Below are positions 25,912 to 34,900 of a DNA stretch of 64,000 nt, piece by piece; the stretch's first letter is position 1, and every line of letters starts with the position of its first letter. The notes below the pieces were generated by a model. It searched no databases, was not told the origin of the DNA, and saw only the letters and a program-made list of their open reading frames with translations. The translations under genes and the position numbers were made by a program. Location of the stretch: NCBI GenBank assembly GCA_964442495.1, contig CAYTZN010000010.1, positions 13,050 through 77,049 on the forward strand, read 5' to 3'. This DNA is from CAYTZN01 sp964442495. GTDB lineage: Bacteria > Pseudomonadota > Gammaproteobacteria > Legionellales > Legionellaceae.

Positions 25912-28900
25912 ATGTATTCAAATAAAGTTTTCAAGTCCGCTTCTCTTCCAAAGACGCAAGAAGCTCCTCTCTTACAGCAACCGGTAACGGATGCAATTCA
26001 GTCCATTTTGTCTACCAAGAAAGGTGAGCGTTGTTTTGATAAAATTCTTGAATTGTCAGATAACTTGGTCATTAGACAAAGCGGGCTCGGAGAAAAAGCA
26101 GGAAAAGGGCTTTTCATTGTTGCAAAAAATGGGGATTTAAGGCTTAAAGCTGAGACACCAGTGACGTTTTATAATGGTACTATTCGTGATTATGTGAAAA
26201 CCAGTCTTATAGGGTCGGTATCAGAACGTTATACCATTGGATTAGGTTCAACGCTCAAAGCGGCATCCAAAATTATCATATCTGATCCAGAAGATACTAA
26301 TCCTGTGGGATCTGCTCACTTTGCTAACCACTCAACTGTACCAAATTGCAAATTAAGTTATCTGTATGGTGATTATGACGTGATTGCAGTTTTAATTGTA
26401 ATGATGGACGACACCTTTATAGCGAAAGATCACGCATTAGAATTAGTTTTTGATTATGGTGCCTCCGCAGAAATTATTCACGGCATAAAAGACTTATGTG
26501 ACTATACGCCACACATCAAACCGATGAGCCACTTTGATGAAGAAGATTATGGTGAGTTTTTTATGGACAATCATCAGGATATAGTAAAGGCTCGTTCTGA
26601 CCGATTAGCTCAACATCTTCGCGAGAAACAAATTTCTATAGAGCAAAAATTTGATGCTTCTCAAAAATTGTTGTTTTTGGCGGAGAAATCTTTGCCGAAA
26701 AATTCATTTTCTATTATTGACAGTAGTGATGACGATGCTTTTTCTAATTTACTTGTTGGTAAAGAATCCAATTATTTTATTAAAATTTATCCTCATGATA
26801 TTCGTTGGATTTTAATGCACGTGGTGCGTGGTAAATCTCGGAAAAATACTGTTTATTTATTCGACCCTGAAGGTGATTTGGGTAGCAAGGTGTTGAGCCA
26901 ATGGTTTTTTGGATTAGACCTTACAAACACAACGTTTAATTTTATTCACTCGAAGTCCATTGACGAAGAGAATGCTGAAGCATATGGTGCTACACACGTT
27001 AGTTGTGTGGCGCTAGCGCGCGTGATGCTCAAAGGTATTCATAATGGTAGCGTAAGCTTTAATGCCTTTGATTCACAAACAGTTTTAAAAATGGGGCGTG
27101 TGACAAGGTTACTTTCAAAAGCAATTCATTCTAATATTCAATTGAAATCAAACGATCCGCTAAGCACTCTAACGGCTAAAATTTTGACGCATTACCCAGA
27201 GCACGCTCAAATGTTGTCGATTAAGAACAAGCGTGATATTTTCTTGGCGATAATTGCGCTCTTGCAGAGTGATTCAAACCTTAAAAAGCTAAAGCGTAAA
27301 GATGTTTTTTTGGAAAGCAGCTTAAGACCTTTTCATGTTTCTGCCCTTGAAAACGTTATGTCTGAAAAAAAGCGAGGGAAGATAGAGGATCATGATGAAT
27401 GTTTATTTCACGTTTTAACCAATAAAGAGAAAAAAATGCCTAAACTCAAAGTTGAACCCTTGCTTCCTTCGGCAGATAAGTATTTAGCTAAGGAGTCTTT
27501 CGCTGTAATTGATAGCCTTCATAATGGTGTTTTTATAGATCTTTTGAGTAGAAAAGAGACTTTTTATTTTATTAAAACATTTACTACTGGACAGCGCTGG
27601 ATATTAATGTATGTCAACCGCATTGGCTCCGAGAATAATATATATTTTTTTGATCCGGAAGGCACGTCTATTGATACAGTCCTTCAGGATTGGTTTTTGG
27701 GATTAGATTTAAAAACCATAAAGTTTCATTTTATTCGTTCGTGGTTTGTCTATGATTTATACTCTAACGGTTATGCAAATACGGACCTTATTTGTGTTGG
27801 CCTGGCGCAAGTATTACAGAAGGGTTTAAATCAATTTAGCTTCGAGAAAATACCTGATGCAATGCAAACCAATATGCAGCAATTTCCGAGTGCTGATCAT
27901 TACAATATCAAATTGAACTTTCAAGACGCGTTAAGTATTCAACTTAGCCAATTGTTGGTGGCTTATCCAGATAAGTCACAATCTTTACGCCATAATGAGG
28001 TAAAAGATATTTTATCAGATATAAGAACTTTGTTATCTCAAAAGCCTGCATCAACGGGTGTTGAAGAACCCATATCAACGGGTGTTGAAGAACCCATATC
28101 AACGGGTGTTGAAGAACCCATATCAACGNNNNNNNNNNNNNNNNNNNNNNNNNNNNNNNNNNNNNNNNNNNNNNNNNNNNNNNNNNNNNNNNNNNNNNNN
28201 NNNNNNNNNNNNNNNNNNNNNNNNNNNNGGTGTTGAAGAACCCATATCAATGGGTGTTNNNNNNNNNNNNNNNNNNNNNNNNNNNNNNNNNNNNNNNNNN
28301 NNNNNNNNNNNNNNNNNNNNNNNNNNNNNNNNNNNNNNNNNNNNNNNNNNNNNNNNNNGTTGAAGAGTCTGCGTCAGCGGGTGTTGAAGAGTCTGCGTCA
28401 GCGGGTGTTGAAGAGTCTGCGTCAGCGGGTGTTGAAGCATCCGTGTCAGCAGGTGTTGAAGCATCCGTGTCAGCAGGTGTTGAAGCATCCGTGTCAGCAG
28501 GTGTTGAAGCATCCGCGTCAGCAGGTGTTGAAGCATCCGCGTCAGCAGGTGTTGATGCATCCGCGTCAGCAGGTGTTGATGCATCCGCGTCAGCGGGTGT
28601 TGACGCATCCGCGTTAGCAGGTGTTGAAGAACCTGCACTGAAAAAAGCCTTAGATCAAATATTGTATATTGCTGAGGAGCCGATACCCGAGCTGGTTAAA
28701 GACAAAAATGAAGAGATAGATTTGTATGCATCTAGCAGTTTCACATTTTTTAGAAGCCTGGATTCTAAAATACTTAAACCTGATGAGCCCGTTTGTAAAC
28801 GAGGGAGGCTCGAGATTGATCGCCATACGTTGCTCGATTTTTTACTCAACAATCAAGATAAAATGCAGGTAGATGAACAAACTATAAGGCAGACAATAGA

Positions 28901-29039
28901 ATACTCTGACAAAGCGGGATTAGATAGATTATGTGACTTATGTAATACAGAAGCGATGAATGAATCTAATTTCGAATTTGTGGAAAGAGGGCTAAAAGAT
29001 ATCTATAAAGAAATTGATTCCACCTTTCTGTATGATTGA
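25912..29039 (+). CDS. SET-domain, papain-like-module repeat protein (candidate type IV effector), split by two assembly gaps
   Basis: Large soluble protein, at least 974 residues once the gap phase is resolved. Residues about 52-183 form a SET lysine-methyltransferase-like domain: GKGLFIV, YNGTI, HFANHSTVPNC (Asn139-His140) and ELVFDYG (catalytic-type Tyr182). Two related modules follow, near 260-380 and 525-640, each with RWILM, FDPEG and a late Cys. In the first, His303, Asp318 and Cys365 have the order and spacing of CE-clan peptidases/acetyltransferases such as YopJ; the second keeps Asp581 and Cys628 but has Tyr567 for His. An 8-residue repeat array (GVEEPIST to GVDASASA) and a C-terminal 135-residue domain follow. 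No signal peptide or membrane helix. The eukaryote-like domain suggests a Dot/Icm substrate, which is inference. A TATAAT lies at 25873; no clear ribosome-binding site. Confidence 0.8.
28129..28228. other. Assembly gap 1 (100 N) inside the tandem repeat
   Basis: Exactly 100 Ns, a usual placeholder. The left side ends at ...ATATCAACG, a complete repeat unit. The right side starts GGTGTTGAAG, the beginning of the next unit, so the true length is zero or a multiple of 24 and the reading frame is kept. Confidence 0.95.
28259..28358. other. Assembly gap 2 (100 N) inside the tandem repeat
   Basis: Exactly 100 Ns. The left side ends GGTGTT and the right side starts GTTGAAGAG. The two flanks share GTT, so the true distance is 24k minus 3 bases and the frame is again kept. 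Unit type changes from GVEEPIST to GVEESASA inside this gap. Confidence 0.95.
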
Positions 29040-29167
29040 AAATTCTGACCTAAAGTCTCACTGACAAAATAAAACATGGCCTCTAGAATAATATACTTTT
29101 CTCAGACAGTTTGAACCAGGATGGCAATAGTTCCAGTCTTGGTTTAATTGTTCTTTGGATGCGGTGG

Positions 29168-30628
29168 TCATTTGCTTGGAAACACATCTGAAAATTGAAT
29201 GTGCGTATTCGCTAACTCTCTTTCACGGCGTTTATTTAAACCTAAAAATTTATAAATACACATGGGTAACACCAAGCTTACAAAGCCAATTGAAAAGGCA
29301 ATTTTGTAGCTAGGATCATCGTTCATTAACAGAAAAATCAAACAGATAAGCATCAAACCAATGGCTATAAACCCTGTATAGGGTGAGCCTGGTGTGACGT
29401 AGCGTAGATCGTTTGTGGTATATCCAGCTTTGTACAAACGTTTTCTAAAATTAATTTGTGCCCAGCACAGTGAAATCCAAGCAATGGCACCGGTGAAGCC
29501 TGAGACCAGAAGTAAAGCGATATACAGCATGGTTTGGCCAAAAAAGTAGCTCGCAATCAACAAAACCCAGATGGAGAGTAATGTTGCAATCCCTGCATTT
29601 TGAGGAACAGCATGATGATTTAGTTTGGCCAACTTTCGAGGTGCCATGCCGTTTCGAGCTAGAGCATGCAACGAGCGCACAATGCCATAGACACCGGAAT
29701 TTGAGCAGGACAAGGTTGCAGTAAGGGTCACAAAACTTGCCGCAGCCCCAGCCCATTTTAGGCCATAAAAATTCAATGCTTCAGCAAACACGGAGTTTGT
29801 GAGGCCAGCATTTTGCCAAGGAAAAATAAGCACGAGACAAAATACTGGAATAATATAGATAAAAAGGATACGGAACGTTACATTGCGAATAGCGCTCGGT
29901 ATCATTTGTGCGGGGTCTATGGATTCGCCTGCGGCAAGGCCTATGATTTCTGAACCTTGATAATTCACCAATAGTAGAACCATGGCGGTAAGCAATGTCA
30001 TGTAGCCCTTAGGAAAAAGCCCACCCTGGTCGAAAATATATTTACCACCAATGACCCCCGCGGGGTGTGAGCCGTGAATAAGACCAAAGAAGATAAAAAG
30101 GGATAGCCCTACAAAACTAAACAAGGCCACTATTTTAATCAAAGCCAGCCAAAATTCGATTTCTCCAAAGGTACCCACTTCTTTTATGTTGATATAGGTA
30201 ATGAGTAAACCAAACCCTACCGCCCAAACATAGCTACTAACGCCCGTAAAATGTTGCATAATAATGCCGCCAGCAACGCATTCAGCGGGGATATAGGCGA
30301 CCCAGCTAATCCAGTATGACCAACCGACCCCACAGGCAAAAGACGGTGAAATAAAATCAGCTGTGTAATTAATAAAAGAACCAGAAATAGGGATAGCTAC
30401 AGCGAGTTCGCCCATGCATAACATGGTTAAATAAATAATTAAACCCCCTAAAATATAGGCTAAAAAAACAGAGGGTCCGACTGCATGAATAACTGCTCCT
30501 GTACCAAGAAAGTAGCCTGAACCAATAATTCCGCCCAAGGCAATGAGTTGAATATGTCTATCCTTTAAAGCGCGACGAAATTCGCCATCATGAGAGGGCG
30601 TTGTAGGTAATTCAGTTTTTATAGTCAC
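29168..30628 (-). CDS. Amino-acid permease, APC superfamily
   Basis: Inner-membrane amino-acid:proton symporter of the AAT/GabP-like group. The 486 residues make 12 predicted helices. The N-terminal block RALKDRHIQLIALGGIIGSGYFLGTG, with the unwound GSG motif of helix 1, is characteristic. So are AVAIPISGSFINYTADFISP in helix 3 and GSEIIGLAAGES in helix 6. The substrate cannot be fixed. It is monocistronic, on the opposite strand to the SET-domain gene. The 128 bp between the two stops holds no clear terminator. Confidence 0.93.
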   Translation of the reverse strand: MTIKTELPTTPSHDGEFRRALKDRHIQLIALGGIIGSGYFLGTGAVIHAVGPSVFLAYILGGLIIYLTMLCMGELAVAIPISGSFINYTADFISPSFACGVGWSYWISWVAYIPAECVAGGIIMQHFTGVSSYVWAVGFGLLITYINIKEVGTFGEIEFWLALIKIVALFSFVGLSLFIFFGLIHGSHPAGVIGGKYIFDQGGLFPKGYMTLLTAMVLLLVNYQGSEIIGLAAGESIDPAQMIPSAIRNVTFRILFIYIIPVFCLVLIFPWQNAGLTNSVFAEALNFYGLKWAGAAASFVTLTATLSCSNSGVYGIVRSLHALARNGMAPRKLAKLNHHAVPQNAGIATLLSIWVLLIASYFFGQTMLYIALLLVSGFTGAIAWISLCWAQINFRKRLYKAGYTTNDLRYVTPGSPYTGFIAIGLMLICLIFLLMNDDPSYKIAFSIGFVSLVLPMCIYKFLGLNKRRERELANTHIQFSDVFPSK

Positions 30629-30848
30629 TAATTTTCATGGTCCATAACATTAATGCAATTAATTATGCAGCGTGGATTGTATAATAATTTTGTCTTTTGT
30701 CCAGGGCTTGTCATTAATTACATGCATATAAGAAAAAAGAGCGTAATTTTCAGCTGTAAAACAAATTTTATAGCATTAGTGGGTATGCATTAAATAAAAA
30801 TACAAGGGTATAAATTTAACATAGATAATTTGGTGGATAAATGCAATT

Positions 30849-30936
30849 TGGCGGAGAGAGAGGGATTCGAACCCTCGATACGTTGCCGTATACACACTTT
30901 CCAGGCGTGCGCCTTCAACCACTCGGCCACCTCTCC
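30849..30936 (-). tRNA. tRNA-Ser (GGA)
   Basis: The minus strand reads GGAGAGGTGGCCGAGTGG..., a class II tRNA with a long variable arm. The anticodon loop is CCTGGAAAGTG (anticodon GGA), the T-arm GAGGGTTCGAATCCCTC, discriminator G73 and an encoded CCA. The acceptor stem has one G-T pair at its base. Very close to E. coli tRNA-Ser(GGA). Confidence 0.96.
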
Positions 30937-31040
30937 GTTACTTGGGCGGAAGAATATACTCCTGCAAGAAAAAATGCAAACGCTGTTTTATTGATTTCAA
31001 ATGATTTTGAAAAAACAACACCTGGGTGTTAAAATGAGCA

Positions 31041-32036
31041 ATGGGTACATTTTTTATTTCTTTTATGCCTAAATATTACTATAAATTAGATAAATTTAAT
31101 TCATTTGAATACATGAGCTTACCTGATGATGAGTTACTGACGTTCATTAAAATAAATCAATTCTCCCCAAATGCTTTTTGGGGAGAGGGTAATCCTCTTT
31201 TACATTGTTGGTTAGCGAATGAATTTTATGATCGAGTTGAGCGTTTATTTGATTTAATTCCATTACGCATTGATCCGAATTTATGCGATGGAGCTTTCTA
31301 CGGAAAAAAATCATTATTGATAGTATTGTCATTGATGGTTTCTAACGACAGTTTGATTTATAAATTTATGGAAAAATATCGCACTAAAATTAATTTTGAT
31401 TATCAAGATGCAAGAGGACGAACAGCGCTACATGTTGCTGTTATTTTGGGGCGTTGTGATTTAGTGAAAACACTGATTAAAGATTATGAGGCATCCATTC
31501 TTATTCAAGATAAGGATGGAAAAACACCTTTTGATTATTTAAATTGCTCAGAAGAGGTAATAAAAAATACGCTTAAATCCGTTGGATTAGAACCATTAAG
31601 AGATGTTCAGGCGAAAAGAGACAGGGTATTTTGCAATGAGAAACCACTTCATATTTCTGGAGAATTATTAGTACAGACTAAAGAAAATATAGCGGCCTTA
31701 TTGGCTCATGAGCCACTAGTCTTAATAAAATTTATCAAGGGAAACACAAACAAGTGGTCAACAGGGATTGGTGACGACTCCCTTGAAACCCATGCAAAGT
31801 TATTAGCGGTTGCCACAGATGTTGCTCGACATTTCAAAGTGCCCTTAGAAGAAGTATTTGTAGAAGAGCCATTGGATGTAGATACGGTAAAAAAATTTAA
31901 ATTATTTTTACGAGACGAGCATATAAAATTTTCTGGGCTCTCTGTTTTAGAAAAGTGTATAGAAGGGCATAAAAAAATTGATAGTGAACTATGCTATTTA
32001 AATGTAAATACCAGAGCAAATGCATCTAATCTTTAA
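31041..32036 (+). CDS. Ankyrin-repeat protein, candidate effector
   Basis: 331-residue soluble protein with at least one clear ankyrin repeat and part of a second: DARGRTALHVAVILGRCDLVKTLIKDYEA (about residues 123-151) and IQDKDGKTPFDYL (155-167). Degenerate repeat-like helices precede them (NPLLHCWLANEFYDRVERLF). The rest, about 170-331, is not recognised. There is no signal peptide or membrane segment. The region is AT-rich and flanked by a tRNA gene, as is common for acquired genes. ATG 31041 is used; an in-frame ATG at 31065 is possible, and neither has a strong ribosome-binding site. Translocation by Dot/Icm is an inference from the domain and host type. Confidence 0.75.
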   Translation: MGTFFISFMPKYYYKLDKFNSFEYMSLPDDELLTFIKINQFSPNAFWGEGNPLLHCWLANEFYDRVERLFDLIPLRIDPNLCDGAFYGKKSLLIVLSLMVSNDSLIYKFMEKYRTKINFDYQDARGRTALHVAVILGRCDLVKTLIKDYEASILIQDKDGKTPFDYLNCSEEVIKNTLKSVGLEPLRDVQAKRDRVFCNEKPLHISGELLVQTKENIAALLAHEPLVLIKFIKGNTNKWSTGIGDDSLETHAKLLAVATDVARHFKVPLEEVFVEEPLDVDTVKKFKLFLRDEHIKFSGLSVLEKCIEGHKKIDSELCYLNVNTRANASNL

Positions 32037-32293
32037 GCACAAATGATCTCGTATAAAGCGCATTAAGAGGCGTTTACCCTGATGTAAATACCGTGAGGCT
32101 TATTATGATAAAGATGGGATGATAACATAGTGTATTGCCTCTAAAGCTTGGTTTAAGCGTCTGTTCTTCTCTTGCCTCATGACTAAAGATAAATCCCGAT
32201 ATCATATAAACAATTTTTAAAAAAATTGTTTATACTGAAATTTCTGATTTATTCTGATGTATCGTCTTGAAGTCATTATAAGGAAATCAATTG

Positions 32294-32740
32294 ATGTTAA
32301 GAGTTATGTTAGTGTTACTAGGATGGTTTTTCGTACTACAAGTTTGTGCTTTCCCCTGTTTTTTAACCATGGTTAAAGACAGTTGTTGGACAAATTATAC
32401 ATTAACAGTGACGGTGACCAACGTAAGCACAGAGGCGACCGTAGCAACAGTGATTGTTCCGCAAGGGCAATCATGGGTAAGGCAAGCCTTTACTTGCCAA
32501 CCAGGGGATGATCTATCATTAAAAGCCACGTTTACTCCAGTTTTTTGGGAGAGTGATGAAGGCAAAGTATACCCCGCATTAAGGGATTGGAAACTTCCTG
32601 ACGCGGTTAACAAAGGTGATACGGCATGGAACATTACCGTGTGTTATCCCGAGGCATTTTCAGAAGTTCCGCTTCCTCCAGATGCAAGTGGCAATTGTAA
32701 ATGTGCCACTGATAATATTCCGCCTGTGCCACCGCAATAG
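32294..32740 (+). CDS. Hypothetical secreted protein with Pro-rich tail
   Basis: Not recognised. The 148-residue protein has a signal peptide (MLRVMLVLLGWFFVLQVCA) and a mature part with six cysteines in pairs (PCFLTMVKDSCW, TCQPG, VCYPEA, CKCATD). It is rich in beta-forming TVTVTN sequence and ends with PPVPPQ. An exported, disulfide-bonded beta protein is likely. AAGGAA lies about 10 nt before ATG 32294; a TTG three bases upstream is possible. It is monocistronic. The 14-bp word ATAAATCCCGATAT lies about 100 bp upstream, as it does upstream of yajC. Confidence 0.75.
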   Translation: MLRVMLVLLGWFFVLQVCAFPCFLTMVKDSCWTNYTLTVTVTNVSTEATVATVIVPQGQSWVRQAFTCQPGDDLSLKATFTPVFWESDEGKVYPALRDWKLPDAVNKGDTAWNITVCYPEAFSEVPLPPDASGNCKCATDNIPPVPPQ

Positions 32741-32796
32741 CGCATTTAAATGTCATTTTTCATAAACATTGATGGGTGCAAGGTGAGCTTTAACGT

Positions 32797-33897
32797 ATGA
32801 ATCTATTAGGAGCAATTAAATTGATACCCTTAAGACATAAAATTGGGCAAATGTTGATTATGGGCTTTGCTGGTTGTGATATAGAGCCTCAAAGCCCTGT
32901 TGTAAAATGGTTAACGGAAGATAGTCTTGGAGGGGTATTGTTGTTTGATTTTGATATGTCGACAAAAACGTATGGTAAAAATTTACGTAATTGTAATCAG
33001 ATTAAACGGTTGATACATCAGTTGAAGCATTATGCTGAATCCTCAAGTGCTAATAAAGAAAGATTACCTCCCTTTATCGCTATAGATTACGAGGGTGGGG
33101 CTGTGGATAGGTTGTCTAAAATAGATGACTGCATGACCACGATGAGTGCTTTTCATCAAGGTCTGCTCTCTGATCATGCTTTGTATCTTGAAGCAGAAAA
33201 GATGGCTGTGACCTTAAAAGAGCTAGGCTTTAATCTTAATTTTGCCCCAGTTGTTGATCTTAATTTGGATAAAAATCGAGGAATTATTGGTAAATTAAAT
33301 CGCAGTTTTTCATCATCGCCTGAAGATGTGATACGTGCGGCCAGGCAATTTGTAAATGCGTTTAGTCACCAAGGCATTGCGTGCTCTTATAAACATTTTC
33401 CAGGCCATGGGAGTGCGACAGGGGATACGCATGAAGGTTTTGTTGATGTAACGGAATACTACCAAGAAAGTGAGCTTGCTCCTTATGAAAGGTTATTAAG
33501 CGACAAAAAATCTCCTGTCATGGTGATGACCGCACATGTGATAAACCGTAGATTAGATAACAGTGGGTTACCTGCGACGTTATCTTACCCGATTCTTACT
33601 GGTTTATTGCGTCAAAAAATTGGTTTTGATGGTGTTATTATTAGTGATGATTTACAAATGCAGGCGATTAGTGATCATTACAAACTAGATGAAGCGCTGA
33701 GCTTAACGCTCAATGCAGGCGCCGATATGGTTATTTTTGGAAACCAGTTAGGTCATAACACGCCGATAGAAATTATTGACTGCATTGAAGGTCTTGTGAG
33801 TAAAGGAATTGTTGCAGGGGATCGTATTGATGAGGCTTACCAACGCATTTGTCGTTTAAAAATAAATATTAACGAGAGTGTTTTTTCGAAAGTTTAA
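32797..33897 (+). CDS. Glycoside hydrolase family 3 protein, NagZ-like beta-N-acetylhexosaminidase
   Basis: Predicted to remove N-acetylglucosamine from cell-wall fragments (muropeptide recycling) or other HexNAc substrates. The 366 residues show KIGQMLIMGFAG, FIAIDYEGGAVDRLS, NFAPVVDLNLDKNRGIIG, KHFPGHGSATGDTHEG (with the Asp-His acid/base dyad of NagZ-type enzymes) and VIISDDLQMQAISDHY with the nucleophile Asp. No signal peptide, so it is cytoplasmic like NagZ. It is slightly longer than typical NagZ (~340), so it may be a paralogue. AAGGTGAG precedes ATG 32797. It ends just before tRNA-Phe on the other strand. Confidence 0.88.
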   Translation: MNLLGAIKLIPLRHKIGQMLIMGFAGCDIEPQSPVVKWLTEDSLGGVLLFDFDMSTKTYGKNLRNCNQIKRLIHQLKHYAESSSANKERLPPFIAIDYEGGAVDRLSKIDDCMTTMSAFHQGLLSDHALYLEAEKMAVTLKELGFNLNFAPVVDLNLDKNRGIIGKLNRSFSSSPEDVIRAARQFVNAFSHQGIACSYKHFPGHGSATGDTHEGFVDVTEYYQESELAPYERLLSDKKSPVMVMTAHVINRRLDNSGLPATLSYPILTGLLRQKIGFDGVIISDDLQMQAISDHYKLDEALSLTLNAGADMVIFGNQLGHNTPIEIIDCIEGLVSKGIVAGDRIDEAYQRICRLKININESVFSKV

Positions 33898-33904
33898 ACA
33901 AGAA

Positions 33905-33980
33905 TGGTGGCCAGAGACAGAATCGAACTGTCGACACAAGGATTTTCAATCCTTTGCTCTACCGACTGAGCTATCTGGCC
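33905..33980 (-). tRNA. tRNA-Phe (GAA)
   Basis: The minus strand reads GGCCAGATAGCTCAGTCGG..., with anticodon stem-loop AGGATTGAAAATCCT (anticodon GAA), T-arm GACAGTTCGATTCTGTC, a perfect 7-bp acceptor, discriminator A and encoded CCA. 76 nt. Confidence 0.97.
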
Positions 33981-34071
33981 AGAAGGTGGGTGCTATTAAA
34001 CTCCGAGAACGATCTGGAGTCAAGAGGAAGATTGTTATTTTATTAAAAAATAATTTTCCTTGCGGTAAAAT

Positions 34072-34103
34072 ACTCTATAAGTCCTACACTCTATAAGTCC
34101 TAC
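34072..34103. repeat. 16-bp tandem duplication
   Basis: ACTCTATAAGTCCTAC occurs twice in direct succession. The second copy runs into GTGCTGTG...CTTGTCCGCGGTACTTAGGTC (34104-34134), which resembles the outer ends of the MITE-like elements at 2553 and 40396 joined without their interior. Confidence 0.8.
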
Positions 34104-34149
34104 GTGCTGTGTCTTGTCCGCGGTACTTAGGTCAGAGCAAAAGTATAAG

Positions 34150-34246
34150 TGTCTGATAAATAGACTCGTCGCCAACGTACCTCGCTTTATGCGAGGTATC
34201 TAGCAATCTGACAAGATTCATGGATCCTGCGGACAAGCCGCAGGAC
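34150..34246 (-). repeat. Dispersed hairpin repeat B, copy 1
   Basis: Read on the minus strand it starts with the 8-bp stem TCCTGCGG/CCGCAGGA around CTTGT. It continues through CCATGAAT to a second hairpin ACCTCGC/GCGAGGT and GCGAC. A diverged second copy is at 49383-49475 on the plus strand. Together with 34072-34134 it accounts for most of the 375-bp gene-free stretch between tRNA-Phe and yggX; nothing else was seen there. Confidence 0.7.
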
Positions 34247-34355
34247 GTTGAGTTCAGACCAAGTCAATCAACTACAACTCTCTTTGTCCTTTTTTGGCCA
34301 CTCATGCTGTTGCCCTGGTACGTAGGTGCTTTAAAATATGTTCTTGATTTATTCT

Positions 34356-34619
34356 TTAAGCTTTAAAGCCTGCTGGTTTTTCAGAGCCTTCGCCAAAGAA
34401 AAATTTTTCCATTTCTTCTTGTAAAAATTCTCGAGCTTTAGGATCTAATAAACTTAAGCGATATTCATTTATGAGCATGGTTTGATGAGCCAACCACATT
34501 TTCCACGCTGCTTTAGAAATATGGTTAAATATTTTCTCACCTAAAGGGCCAGGGAACGGAGGCGAGGACATGCCTTCAGCTTCTTCTTTTAACTTTTCGC
34601 AAAATAGTTGTCGAGTCAT
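34356..34619 (-). CDS. yggX: Fe(2+)-trafficking protein YggX
   Basis: Small cytoplasmic protein linked to iron-sulfur cluster protection from oxidative damage. The 87 residues match the family: an N-terminal VxCxKL-like block (LFCEKLKEEAEG, with the conserved Cys), PFPGPLGEKIFNHISKAAWKMWLAHQTMLINEYRL and DPKAREFLQEEMEKFFFG. Length is normal. mutY, its usual neighbour, is not adjacent here. About 280 bp upstream on the minus side hold no other gene. Confidence 0.96.
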   Translation of the reverse strand: MTRQLFCEKLKEEAEGMSSPPFPGPLGEKIFNHISKAAWKMWLAHQTMLINEYRLSLLDPKAREFLQEEMEKFFFGEGSEKPAGFKA

Positions 34620-34900
34620 CGTATTTCTCTTAATTATGTTTCATTGTGTGTAGCAGGCAAGCACATAATCTTGCCCTTAGGGGGCGGGCGTGAATAAACG
34701 TGCAGTTTTGCAGTAAAAATAAGTCTATTTCTCGTCATCTATCTCTATGCAAAGTATGGCGAAATACTAAAAAATGCGCATTTTAAATCACACCCGTCAG
34801 AGGCTGTATTATTGCGCCATAATGGTCTAAGGTATAGAGTATTGTAGGGATCATTTCATTATTAGACATTGATGTTTAAATTTAACTCAAGGAGAATCAC

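Larger units (their letters stand above)
28057..28640 (+). repeat. 24-bp coding tandem repeat (VNTR)
   Basis: In-frame 24-bp units encoding eight residues. Three GVEEPIST units stand before the first gap and one and a quarter between the gaps. After the second gap come GVEESASA units (at 28380 and 28404, with a partial before), three GVEASVSA, two GVEASASA, two GVDASASA, one GVDASALA and a terminal GVEEPALK at 28620. Variants occur in blocks of identical neighbours, the pattern left by repeated slippage or unequal crossing-over. Confidence 0.95.

Noticed and set aside
28038..28638. Minus-strand frames with PLTRMLQH-type repeats
   Set aside because: They are antisense readings of the 24-bp coding repeat extended artificially through the Ns.
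28057..28640. Possible CRISPR array
   Set aside because: Units are contiguous 24-mers without spacers and are in frame with the protein; no cas genes nearby.
30841..31032. Plus-strand frame over tRNA-Ser (GGERGIRTLDTLPYTHF...)
   Set aside because: It is the antisense of a tRNA gene, a well-known artefact frame.
33878..34096. Plus-strand frame across tRNA-Phe
   Set aside because: It is antisense to the tRNA, with no ribosome-binding site.
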